Of a stretch of 64,000 nt of DNA, positions 37,434 through 47,135 are shown piece after piece (position 1 is the first letter of the stretch; every line of letters begins with the position of its first letter). A model generated the notes under the pieces. That model had not been told where the DNA came from. It saw only the letters and a program-made list of their open reading frames with translations, and did no database searches. The stretch spans positions 56,182,953-56,246,952 of the forward strand of contig NC_051068.1 in NCBI RefSeq assembly GCF_004664715.2, written 5' to 3'. The position numbers were made by a program, and so were the translations under genes. Source of the DNA: Peromyscus leucopus. Taxonomy: Eukaryota; Chordata; Mammalia; Rodentia; Cricetidae.

Positions 37434-37496
37434 GAGAGCTGTAAATACAGACGCGAGAGGTGTAAATACAGACGTGAGAGCTGTAAATACAGACGT
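37434..37496. repeat. 21-bp tandem repeat, three copies
   Basis: Three units of gagagctgtaaatacagacg plus one base; the copies differ at two positions. It lies about 190 bp downstream, in transcript order, of the weak donor of the 57-nt exon. Confidence 0.95.
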
Positions 37497-37687
37497 GAAC
37501 TGGCCATTTTAATACTGCAAACAGTTCAAATGTCCCAAATTTCTAAACTGTGGAAAGTAAGTTAACTTCCCCAAACCCCATCCTCCTGAGAGGCCAGGGT
37601 AACTGAGCCAGCGGCTGCTAATCCCCAGTCACAGTTGAAGGAGTTGGCTACTCATCATACAACATATAATCAGAAAGGAATACCTAC

Positions 37688-37744
37688 TAGTATAAAACTT
37701 CGTTTGCTTCATGTCTTTCATATCTCACAGTTTCGCACATTAAC
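37688..37744 (-). CDS. Rapgef2: Rapgef2 internal coding exon (57 nt)
   Basis: On the minus strand this reads G + LMCETVRYERHEANEVLY + TA. The first G completes the Arg codon begun by the exon at 41993-42063, and the final TA is completed to Tyr by the next exon, so the protein reads on as RAPGEF2. The acceptor is strong (gactttctcttttacag/GTT). The donor is weak, ACTA/gtaggt, with A instead of G at the last exon base. The length is a multiple of three and both ends are phase 2, so skipping it would keep the reading frame. It encodes the segment just before the N-terminal cyclic-nucleotide-binding fold. A 21-bp tandem repeat (37434-37496) lies about 190 bp into the following intron. Confidence 0.96.
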
Positions 37745-39612
37745 CTGTAAAAGAGAAAGTCAGTGAGTTCAACAGTCGCCATTAGAAAAACACAGCTACG
37801 ATATTTGAATGAGGCACGGGGTGAAAAATTTCAAGTTTATACTTCCTATGCTCGTATGCTCACCTAAATTACTCATCTTCAAACCGGATAGTGATGGCAC
37901 TAGTTACAATTCAATAAAACAGATTAAAATCTGTCCCACCTGTGTGCTAGAAACTGCAGCATCTAACAGGAGCCGGGCTTCACCACGTGTACTCTATGGA
38001 AGGGGTTATTCCATACTTTTGTAAATGGCAGGCAGGCAGTGTGTTTCCCAAGGTAAACACATTAGAGAAGGAGTAGGAACCCAAAAGTCAGAAAGGAAAC
38101 CCTAATAATTTAAAAAGTGATAACATCACTCACAGCTCAACACTAATGGGTACTGAAGAGTATGGAATTTCAAGCCAATGTAGGCTTCTATTGACCCAGT
38201 GTTTTTATCATGAGTGAGCAAATGGAGAGTTTAGAACTGAAGGGTTTGTTATTTCAGCTGATACAGCCCTGACTTGGGGGGGAGGGGACCTCTGAAAATG
38301 AATAATGTTTAAATATTCAAAATTATCTCAAGAATAGCATCATTTAGAAACATCTTATTCTATTAATACCAATTAACTTTTCCAAAATACACAGGAATGA
38401 TAATGTGATGATTTCTTCTCATGAAGAAGCTGCCACAGCATAGCATTCCGACAGCATCCTCATTTTGGACAACTGCTATTCCCCAACCAGGGAACACAGA
38501 GATCCTTCCCCTGTTTGCTGACCCGACAAAAACTCTTGGATGCTCACTCACCTTATTCTTCCCTTCATCCCCCATGCAGGGATTCAGCTTGACATGCTTA
38601 CAGCCATCTTGACTCAAAATGGCTATGACTGCCTCTAAGTAACCCTGGTCGGTCTGCTTCCCTGGATGTAGTAGTTCAACATACTTCAAACATTCAAAAC
38701 CATTTGGGTGGGATATGGAATTTTACAACACTGACCCAGATGCCATTAGAGTCAGCAGAGTAAGTGATACCTGGGTGTTAGCTTAAGGAAAATCATGTCC
38801 CATACAAGTGGAATGAAGTCCCTTTTGTCCTGCAGACTCTGGAAGCCTCCTGCTTCTGACCTAACTCACCCAGGCCCACTAGGCTTGCCGCCCTTACGAC
38901 TGCAGTTCTATCCTGGAAGTTCACCATGTTCAGGCCTGGGCCTGCCTGCCTGTCTGCCCTCACTGCACTTGCGGGCTGGTTCTCACATACTGGGGCCAGG
39001 TTGTTCCAGAACACACTTAGTTCTTCCTTGGAACTCTATCTCCTGATTTCGCTTAATTCAGAAGCAGAATCAATGCTTTTAATAGACTGGGTTGTAATTA
39101 TTTTTTTTTCTTTTTATCTTCTCTAAATATGTTCAACTTTTTCACGTTTGTACTACAAAGATTTATTTACTTCACCAAAGAATCATCGCAAGTTTCCTTG
39201 AAACAGGTCTTTCACATTGTTCTTAGAATGTGACTGGATTCCTCCCACAAAGTAGTGAAAAAAAATTAATGTTTGCAACACTGCCATACATAGGGCTATT
39301 TTATGCAATAGGATACAACTTTATCACATTTCATTTGAAATCTTCCAACAAATACCAAATGGGCAAAAATACCAAATGGGCAAGGAAAAAACCACTTTGT
39401 AATCGCCATAACTGCATTTCACAGACGTGGATCCAGAGGCTCAAGAGATGAGGTTAAGCAAAAGCACCATGATCTCCCTGAGAACCAGTGTAACAACTAT
39501 GATTTGGTTATTTCTTAGCAATCTCAATGTGTCTATAAAATAGTAATTACTAATCCATAATGCTGAGGAAGATAATATATTTCAACAGGATGACTGTTTC
39601 CAACACTAAACA

Positions 39613-40175
39613 TGGCTGGGCTATGGTGATATTTTGAAGAAATAAAACTTGCCTAAAGATCAGAGGACAGAGCCAGTCACAGAGTTAGCCACAGAGGTCA
39701 GGCAGTGGTGGCACACACCTTTAATCCTAGAACTTGGGAGGCAGAGGCAGAGAGCAGTCTGAATTTCTGTGAGTTCAAGGCCACACTGTGCTACACAAGA
39801 TTAATCCAGTCTAAAAGAGAAACAGAGCCAGGTAGTGGTGGCACACATCTTTAATTCCAGCACTTGGGATCACACACCTTTAATCCCAGCACTAGGAAGG
39901 CTGAGACAGGAAGTGATATGGCTGGGCAGAGAAAGGAATATAAGGTAGGCGGAGACAGGAATTCTTTTTCAGGCTGAGGAGTTGGTGAGGTAAGAGGCGG
40001 TGGCTATGGCTTGCTCTGCTTCTCTGATCTTTCAGCTTTCACCCTGATACCTGGCTCCAGGTTTTTATTAAGACCAATTAGAATTCAAGCAACACTGGTC
40101 CCATATCTCAGGGGTAGAGTTTGCCTATTATACACAAGGCCCAGAGTTTGAGCCCCGTCACAGCAAAAAGGGAGG
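39613..40175 (+). mobile_element. ID SINE split by the LTR at 39622-40094
   Basis: The first bases (tggctgggc) lie at 39613-39621 and the rest at 40095-40175, reading ctcaggggtagagtttgcc and then gagtttgagccccgtcacagc with an A-rich end. Removing the LTR and one 6-mer restores a normal ID order, so the ID insertion is older. Confidence 0.75.
39622..40094 (+). mobile_element. Solo LTR with B1-like modules, inserted in an ID SINE
   Basis: The 473-bp element starts tatggtgatattttg (first base pair probably mutated from TG) and ends gaattcaagcaaca. The flanking 6-mers ctgggc (39616-39621) and ctggtc (40095-40100) differ at one base. Two B1-like pieces (GGCAGTGGTGGCACACACC and GGTAGTGGTGGCACACATC) are part of it. 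Its layout resembles the LTR at 19226-19650. Confidence 0.8.
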
Positions 40176-40912
40176 AGGGGGAGACCCCAGCAGTAAATAT
40201 CCTCAAATGTTGATTCTGTTCTTAGTTTATGAGTTCTGCTCAGTTTAACTGCCACATTTCTCCTCTTAACAAATATTCTACTCCTAGTCTGTATGGACTT
40301 AACATCAGAAAAAACTAAAATTGTATAGGAACAATACATCTGAAGACTTGAAGGACTAAGGTGCATCGTGTGGGCTCTGACAGCAACAGAGGGACCCCTG
40401 TTGAAACGTCCAGTCTCTTTCCTGCTCACACATGTCGGCCCAAGTTGGGCTGCAGAAATAAAATAAAATCTCATTTGAAGACTTTCATCTTCTACACTTG
40501 GAAAGCTGGATTAAATACAAGTGTCGGTTGGCTCTTCCCTCAGGTGATCTCAGGTAAAACTTACTTTAAAAAATGCAAAGAAAATAATTTACCTAGAGGA
40601 AGTATGTGTGTTTTCCCAGGAATGGAAGTATTATAAAAGCAGCTTACTCAAGTCAGTCATGGTTGACATGAACTTCTCCGTCTGCTTTTTAATTCAGCTA
40701 TGATCATGTTCTAAAGATATACTCAGTCTAGGCTGCTGGCTGTAAATGAGACTGCTCAGACATGCAGAAATCATTGGACATGTGAAGGGCTCATCCTTGT
40801 AATCATGCCAACAGACAAATCTACACAAAGCTTTGAAACACTTTCTAAGGAGAGACTAAGCTATACTCTTGAATTAGTCAGTCATTTCTACCTAAAAATC
40901 ACCTCAGAAATG

Positions 40913-40914
<2 letters not shown>

Positions 40915-40951
<37 letters not shown>
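40915..40951. repeat. Poly-A run (37)
   Basis: Thirty-seven A residues with no recognisable SINE or gene copy upstream and no flanking duplication that I could find. Confidence 0.97.
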
Positions 40952-40954
<3 letters not shown>

Positions 40955-41992
40955 GGTAACTCTGAAGCTGGCTGTTGGGTCTGTGGACTGTTTTGTGGTC
41001 TGTTTTCCATTATTCATACTTCTGAATTTTTTCCTTAGGAAGACTGTCATCACAAAATATCAAATGAAAGTTAGACAATTTAAAAACTGCTACGGCTACC
41101 ATTTGAGTCATCTTCAAAAATCCCAGTTTTGCCCTTTCTAATAAAAACCTGTCTGGATTTTTTAAACACTTAATCTATAATTGAGTCTAATTTAAATGAT
41201 TTTCATTAAAAAATTAATTTCAGAAACACTCAACCCTCTTGATACTTTTTTTCAATTAACAGACAAATATAAAACTGACATGCTCACAAATTAATTAGTG
41301 TTTAAAGGGTATTCCTTTCATAATTAAAAATGGTTGGCATCACAACTAGACAGAATAGAAAGAAATAAGACCTCATTATACCTTAGCTGGCATCTATCTT
41401 CTCAGGATCCTTTACCTCCTTTTGCAGGGAAGATCTAGTCGCTTCTTTTTTATGAAATTTGGGTAACTATAAATGAAGCTAGTGTATTACTGTACAACAG
41501 AAGTGGGAGGATATTTATAAGAGCATACTGCACTGGAGCCGGTGTGATAAAAACTGTGCTCCCCACAGAGGAGCCGGCTGCATACTGAAGGTAGGAACTA
41601 TATTCCTACAAAGACCCAGACCATGCTAAAGCATGAGCCTAATCACTACCTGAATATTTAAAAATACATCCGAGTGCTGAGCAGTCGACGGACATAGACA
41701 TGCATATTAAAGAACAGGAATAGAAAACAACGCCCCCTTTTGGTGTTTGTAGCAACTGAAGCTTATTATTTTGGGGAAGTGGAGGCAGACACTTACACCC
41801 AGTGTAAGAATCTTAATATAGAAATATTAAAATCTATATGAATAACACTCAACCTTGCAAGATGTATCAAAGAAAGTGTAGGGGTTACATCAGAGTATCT
41901 ATGTGCTACATTTTCTTTAAGTTCAAGTCTCACTAACAGATGGACACAGAGATCCACTCTATCATTATTAAATTATTAAAATCGATACACAC

Positions 41993-42063
41993 CTTAGCTG
42001 GTGCTCCCTCAGGTTAGATAAGGCTTCCATCCCATGTAAATAGGAATACACTATTTCCAGGTC
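41993..42063 (-). CDS. Rapgef2: Rapgef2 internal coding exon (71 nt), N-terminal region
   Basis: RAPGEF2 is a membrane-associated exchange factor that loads GTP on Rap1 and Rap2. Read on the minus strand, the segment translates in its only open frame to DLEIVYSYLH...NLREHQLR (23 codons plus two bases), which I recognise as the RAPGEF2 N-terminus; the paralogue RAPGEF6 differs here (DLNTIYSYLHGMEILS). The other two frames hit stops. The acceptor is tccttttctttggaacag before GAC, with a branch-point-like aacctaataatt just upstream. The donor is AAG/gtgtgt. The exon enters in phase 0 and leaves two bases (AG) that the next exon completes to Arg. The preceding exon, expected to carry the initiator Met, was not found up to 64000. 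Identification is from memory of the protein family and the junction phases; no search was run. Confidence 0.95.
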
Positions 42064-42849
42064 CTGTTCCAAAGAAAAGGATAGAATTATTAGGTTTATC
42101 GGAGAAGAAAGTTTTTCTAAAATAACATGTTACAAATTAAACTGTAGGTGCTTTTTAAAGATAATTGTCTTCTTAGATATTAAAAATTAACATTTTCAAA
42201 GGAAGGCTAGCATGTGCAAAGGCTATTCTTACAACTGCCTTCAATACATGCACAAATTCAAGAAATTTATAATTTGAATTATAAATTATATTTATATTAT
42301 TGAATTATAAAATAAAATTACTTAAACTTATCAATTTATAAAAGCATATTCTTCACCAGCTGTTGTATGTTACATATTTTCTGCTACTGACATCAAAATA
42401 GCAAATACAGTATTTTCACTTCAAATCACAGACATCTGCCAATATGATGATTACTCAAATTACTTTCTCAATATTAATATATGTTATTTTATAATCACTT
42501 AATAATTAAGTATAAATTTAATGTTCAATACTTAAAATGTCTTACATTTAGGTGTTTTTTTTTAAGTTCTTTTTTTCTCTGGCTCACAATAAAAAAAGAT
42601 TCAAAGTCATTCGTGAAAGTTCTGAACAGGTAAAGGTGTGAGGTCCTGTTTATCATCATATATGAAGACCCAGAAAGGAATTAGTATCCCAGGATTCCAG
42701 GGAACATCTAGGGTACACGGGTGAAGGCAACCAGAGTGTGAACGAGATTTTTCTCCTGTAAATCTGTCAAAAATCTAAAATAAAGGTATTGTGAGGTGTT
42801 TGCAAACTAACCTTCCCCCTTTGAAGCCATAGCTGTAAAAAGTGAGGAC

Positions 42850-43260
42850 CCACAAGTCACGCTGCTGACCCTCCTCGGGTGAGCGAGACGCCGGAACGGA
42901 GCGCAACCACCACCCTCATTTCCCCACCCTGTCACCCATAAAACTCTTACCGCATGCGGACACCTGAACCGCCTGTGTCAAGGAAAACCCACAAGACTAC
43001 CCACGGGCATTATCAAGCGGGAAGTTCACACTGAGTGACCAAACACGTATAGAAAGAAACAAGAAGACCTTTAAACCATGTCTAGGAACGAGACGTCTGG
43101 AAGACCTCAGGGACAGCCTCAGAGCGGGCAGCTCTAGAGCCCGGCAGAGCACAGGCCCTGTGCAGCAGAAGCGCTCCTTCCCCTAAATGCCGTCAAACCA
43201 CCATAAAAACAGTCCGTTCGCCGCCGATCAAACGGCACTCTGTTCATCGGCCAGTTTCGT
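42850..43260 (-). promoter_or_regulatory. CpG-rich segment, candidate alternative promoter
   Basis: I count about 26 CpG dinucleotides in roughly 420 bp at near 52% GC, close to the expected number, whereas the rest of the window is strongly CpG-depleted. The segment lies 0.8-1.2 kb upstream of the first Rapgef2 exon seen. On the minus strand it contains a good splice donor (CATGCG/gtaaga at about 42951) and, 0.1 kb further on, an acceptor-like cctcactttttacag followed by an ATG. If this donor joined the 71-nt exon directly, no upstream Met would be in frame and translation could begin at the Met inside that exon. Function as a promoter is inference; an unrecognised inserted element is the alternative. 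Confidence 0.4.
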
Positions 43261-43761
43261 AACCCCACAGTTGTTCAAGGTCACATTCCTGAGTAGTTAG
43301 GTCATATGTAGCATGTATGCTGATATGATATATACGGACTTAAAAAGTCTGAGTGCCAATGGATAAGATGCACGTATAGAGCATATCTAACCTATGAATA
43401 ATCACCAGCAACATTTACTTAAGGCAATGTGCATAACTTGTAGACTAGAGGACAATGGAAGATAGTTCCCTGACATAAGAGAGTATGTCGGCAGCTGTCA
43501 CTGAGCCTGCAGCACAAAACACAGAGACTACGGGAAGGAAGGGAGGGACTGAATGTGTTACCCTACTAATGCCTGCCATCATTTTTTTAAAGCAGAATTT
43601 CCTTCTAAACGCACAGAACTGCCTAAATTAAATGCCACACATAATCACAATGTTTATGTGGGTGGGGGGTAGTTTTAAATGAACACCACTCAAGCAATAC
43701 ATGATCATAAAACCCTGTGTGACAGTTTCGTGGACTTTTGAGTTTGTTTTGCTTTGTTTTT

Positions 43762-43978
43762 AGATGTATTTGTTGTATTTTAGGTGTATAGTGTTTTGCC
43801 TGCATGTATTTACGTATACCATAATTATGTGATGTCCAGAGAGACCGGAAGGGGGCGATAAGTACTCCCGAACTCAGGGTATGAATGGTCGTGAGCCACC
43901 ACATAGGTGTTAGGAATTGAGCCCAGGTCCTCTACAAGAACAAGTGTTCTTAACTGCTGAGCCACCTCACTAGTTGTC
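43762..43978 (-). mobile_element. B2/B3 SINE, diverged
   Basis: The plus strand shows gtgttttgcctgcatgta, gagccaccacataggtg and cttaactgctgagccacc. Confidence 0.88.
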
Positions 43979-44646
43979 TCATGTATTTTATAGATCTAAA
44001 TAGACCACAAACCTTTTTAATCAACTCGACCCTCACATCTAGTTCCTTCTATTACTCTTAGAGTAAGCTGCCTCGAAAGAAATGTGTTTATACGGTCTAC
44101 GCTCAAGGAGCTTATAGTAAGACTGCGGAGTCATTCTACATTCTTCTACCTAGAAGGCTTTAACTACCTGTCTAGCTTTAACTCGATTCTTTAACAGGTA
44201 GTTTCTTTATGAACCTGAAGCCTCCTAACTAGGTGGAGGAAATTAGTGCCTCCCTAGCTGCCAACTAACAAGCCGTGTGTCCCTGAACCCTAAAGACACA
44301 GCTTGGTGTCCATCAGGAAACCTCTGCTCTTTGACCCAATGGAAGAATGAAAAGAAACATGGCTACAGGTGAGCTACAGAACACAAAACAAAGAAGGAGC
44401 AGCCTGAGGCTGAGCATTTCTCAAATGCTACATTTACCAAGGATTAAGGACTGCAGCTAAGACAACTAACAGACAAGAGATGGACACTCTTTTCTGCTTC
44501 TCAGAGAGTTCTTAACGTTTACTTCCTCTTAGCTGACAGTCTTTGCTAAAATCTAGTAGATACTAGTTGACCAAGGTTGCCTCTCCAGAGCTAGCCAGGA
44601 AGAAAGGGTAGATGAGGTACTGAGCATCCCAGTTCCTCACAGCATC

Positions 44647-44980
44647 AGGAGCCTGCAGCCAGCAGTAGGAGCCTGCACCCAGCAGTAGGAGCCTGCAGCC
44701 AGCAGTAGGAGCCTGCAGCCAGCGGCAGGAGCCTGCAGTCAGCAGCAGGAGCCTGCAGCCAGCAGTAGGAGCCTGCAGCCAGCAGTAGGAGCCTGCAGCC
44801 AGCAGTAGGAGCCTGCAGCCAGCAGTAGGAGCCTGCAGCCAGTAGCAGGAGCCTGCAGCCAGTAGCAGGAGCCTGCACCCAGCAACAGGAGCCAGGAGCC
44901 TGGAGCCAGCACAAACGCAATGTCTACAACCAGCAGCAGGAGCCTGGAGCCAGCACAGGAGCATGTCTGCAGCATCCCAC
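44647..44980. repeat. Minisatellite, 20-bp unit, 12 regular copies plus degenerate end
   Basis: The unit is aggagcctgcagccagcagt. Twelve in-register copies fill 44647-44886, with a few substitutions; the end to about 44980 is rearranged. Because 20 is not a multiple of three and the unit has no stop on the minus strand, all three minus frames stay open, which explains the ORFs seen there. Confidence 0.97.
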
Positions 44981-46827
44981 AGTAGGACTTTATCCAAGGC
45001 ACATAAGAAAATGGATGGATTTCTGGAAAGTATATTCTTGGATTATAATGTTCATTTTTTCTACATAGAGTCAGCGGATGAAGGTTTACTTCAACAAACT
45101 TTGTCTGTGGAAAACAAAATGCAGAAGCACTAAATCACATAAAGCACTCCAAGTTTCCACTTTCTCAGGAAACCGATGTGCCATCTAAGATACTGCTAAC
45201 CTCCCCAACCGGACATTCTAAGACAAAATCCACAAGACCATCACTATGCTAAAGACCCTTTTAAGAACGTAAGCTATTTTCCCCAAAATGCTCTGGACTC
45301 TGAGCAAAAACAGGAACATGCTGCTGTAACCAGGAAGCGAAATGTTTTTAGAACAATAAGCTTTTCCTTCTACTCTATGAAGGATATCCGTTTTACAAAA
45401 ATAGACACCATTTCAAAGGAGATTAAAGTTATAAAATCACTGCAACCCAAGCAGACAATGAGATTGACAGGCCAATTGGAATGAAGTTTTCCCATGACAA
45501 ATGAAGTCCTTTAAAAAAAAAAAAACAAAGGCATCCTGAAAGCTTTGGTGCAATGCCTGCAAGCACAGGGCATCGCAACAGGAACAGAAAGGCAACAGTC
45601 TCCATGCCCAGGGCCTACCCTCACTGCTCCAAGACTCATTCTGAACATAGCAGGCCAGCACAGCAAACATCCAATTCACTGAAAGCTGGCCCTCGATGTC
45701 CTCTGTTTACCAGCATCAAGACTGCAGCAACTGCATATAGCACATTTCAATATGACCTTTGGAGCACTCAAGGGAAGAGGAACTCCTCCACTCCTGCCCA
45801 CCAGGGACTGGTGAGCATTCTGAATCTCCAGGGTTACCAAAGAAAAATAATAATAATGATGGTGATTAAAATGGAGAGGGGAATGATTTTACCTACATTA
45901 CCAAGAAATGTTTTTCCTTTAAGAGAGTTTTACTTTAATATATGTGTGGTTCAACATACTTAGAAATAAGTTGGCTCCTTTGAGGACCAAGTCAAGGGCA
46001 GGAAGGCCAAGATGGTGTGACACTTAGCAAACTTGTGACAGTCTAGACCTCAGTGATGAATGCCTATGGACTTGAGCCTAAGGAGGAAGAGAGGGGGAAG
46101 CATCCACTTGCTGAGACAGTGGTCACGGGCCAGGAATTGCACTCATGGTAACACAGTCTCCCTTGGGGATGCTTCAGACAAAAATGTAATTATCCTTCTG
46201 AGCAAATGCTCACGAGCAATGATTTAGAGAGCTTTGTCTCCAACATCATTCATTAGGAGCGTTAAAGCTTCGTTTTCAAGGCTCAGGCTCCCGGCGGCAA
46301 CCCAATGGGTTGAGAAGGAAAGACTCAAGCCGCACAAGCACCTCTGGTCTCTTAAGGTGACAGCTCAGTTTCCAAGTTTTATTTACAAGATTTCTAGAAT
46401 TTCCACACGAAAACATAGGCAGTGGTTCAGCTAAGAACGAAGAAATAGAAAGAATATGGTCTTTGGGGCCCAATCAAGCCCTACTTCTCCTCCCTCACGT
46501 GTATGTGACCCTGGAACGCGACTGAGATCTCTGTGGAGCAAAGGAATACATGTACAGGACAGGCTGTGTGGCCCCAATTATATGTGATATCCTCCCAATA
46601 CAGGTCACATACGGCGCCCCAATAAAAGAGCAAGGTAGCTGAGTTTATCATCTCGGAGATCAGGATGATGACACTCCTGATATAAAATTTCAACTGTTTC
46701 TGAAACATTTACATACATCAGAATTTTTACAAGACACTCTTAGTCTGCAAGTATCTCTATGCCTCAAGAGGTCAAATGAAAAGAAATATTTATAAAACTT
46801 ACAAAGGGCCCCTAGAGTTTTCTGCTT

Positions 46828-46991
46828 TTTATTTTGTTTTGTTGTTTTTGTTGGAGACGGGGTCTCACTATGTAGCTCTGACTGTCCTGGAACTCACTCC
46901 GTAGACCAGGCTGGGCTTGAATTCACAGAGATCTGCCTATCTCTGCCTCCTGAGAACTGGGATTAAGGTGTATATACACCACTACACCTGG
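46828..46991 (-). mobile_element. B1 SINE with intact target duplication
   Basis: A reverse-oriented B1 (gactgtcctggaactcact, ctctgcctcctgagaactgg) flanked by exact 17-bp duplications cctagagttttctgctt at 46811-46827 and 46992-47008. Confidence 0.95.
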
Positions 46992-47061
46992 CCTAGAGTT
47001 TTCTGCTTCTTAAACTCAGGCTTTTACTGTTGTTGCTGCTGTTGTATTATTTTGGTGTTCA

Positions 47062-47135
47062 TGACTAAATAAACTCAGGGCCCCATACACAATAAGCATG
47101 AACTCTACCACTGAGCTAAATTCCCTAACCCTAAA
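47062..47135 (-). mobile_element. ID SINE
   Basis: The plus strand shows gcatgaactctaccactgag and ctaaattccctaaccc, the complement of an ID element. Confidence 0.7.

Larger units (their letters stand above)
23204..37687 (-). other. Rapgef2: Rapgef2 intron between the 84-nt and 57-nt exons (14.5 kb)
   Basis: The boundaries are set by the two exons whose codons join across it. The 5' splice site is A/gtaggt and the 3' splice site follows a poly-pyrimidine run. Outside the listed repeats I see nothing nameable in about 23204-23815, 23835-24130, 24355-24830, 25205-25630, 26295-26630, 28040-28870, 29320-29520, 29750-30210, 30400-31455, 31475-32120, 32295-34205, 34280-35450, 35900-36405, 36525-37030 and 37225-37430. 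The longer ORFs in these stretches resemble no protein I know. Confidence 0.9.
37745..41992 (-). other. Rapgef2: Rapgef2 intron between the 57-nt and 71-nt exons (4.2 kb)
   Basis: The donor is AAG/gtgtgt at the upstream end and the acceptor is cttttacag at the downstream end. It contains one solo LTR inserted in an ID element and a long poly-A run. The rest (about 37745-39610, 40180-40910, 40955-41990) holds no repeat or gene I can name. The 41100-41990 part is AT-rich and free of obvious young repeats, so it could contain conserved non-coding sequence, which only an alignment would show. Confidence 0.9.

Noticed and set aside
38552..38682. Minus-strand open stretch ending in a strong donor (AATAAG/gtgagt) that looks like an exon
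   Set aside because: It lies between two Rapgef2 exons whose codons already join perfectly, and in the required phase it contains stops with either possible acceptor. The clean A-to-C junction makes it a likely chance ORF.
45553..45963. Plus-strand ORF of 136 codons
   Set aside because: I recognise no domain or family in it. It begins and ends in ordinary intron sequence.
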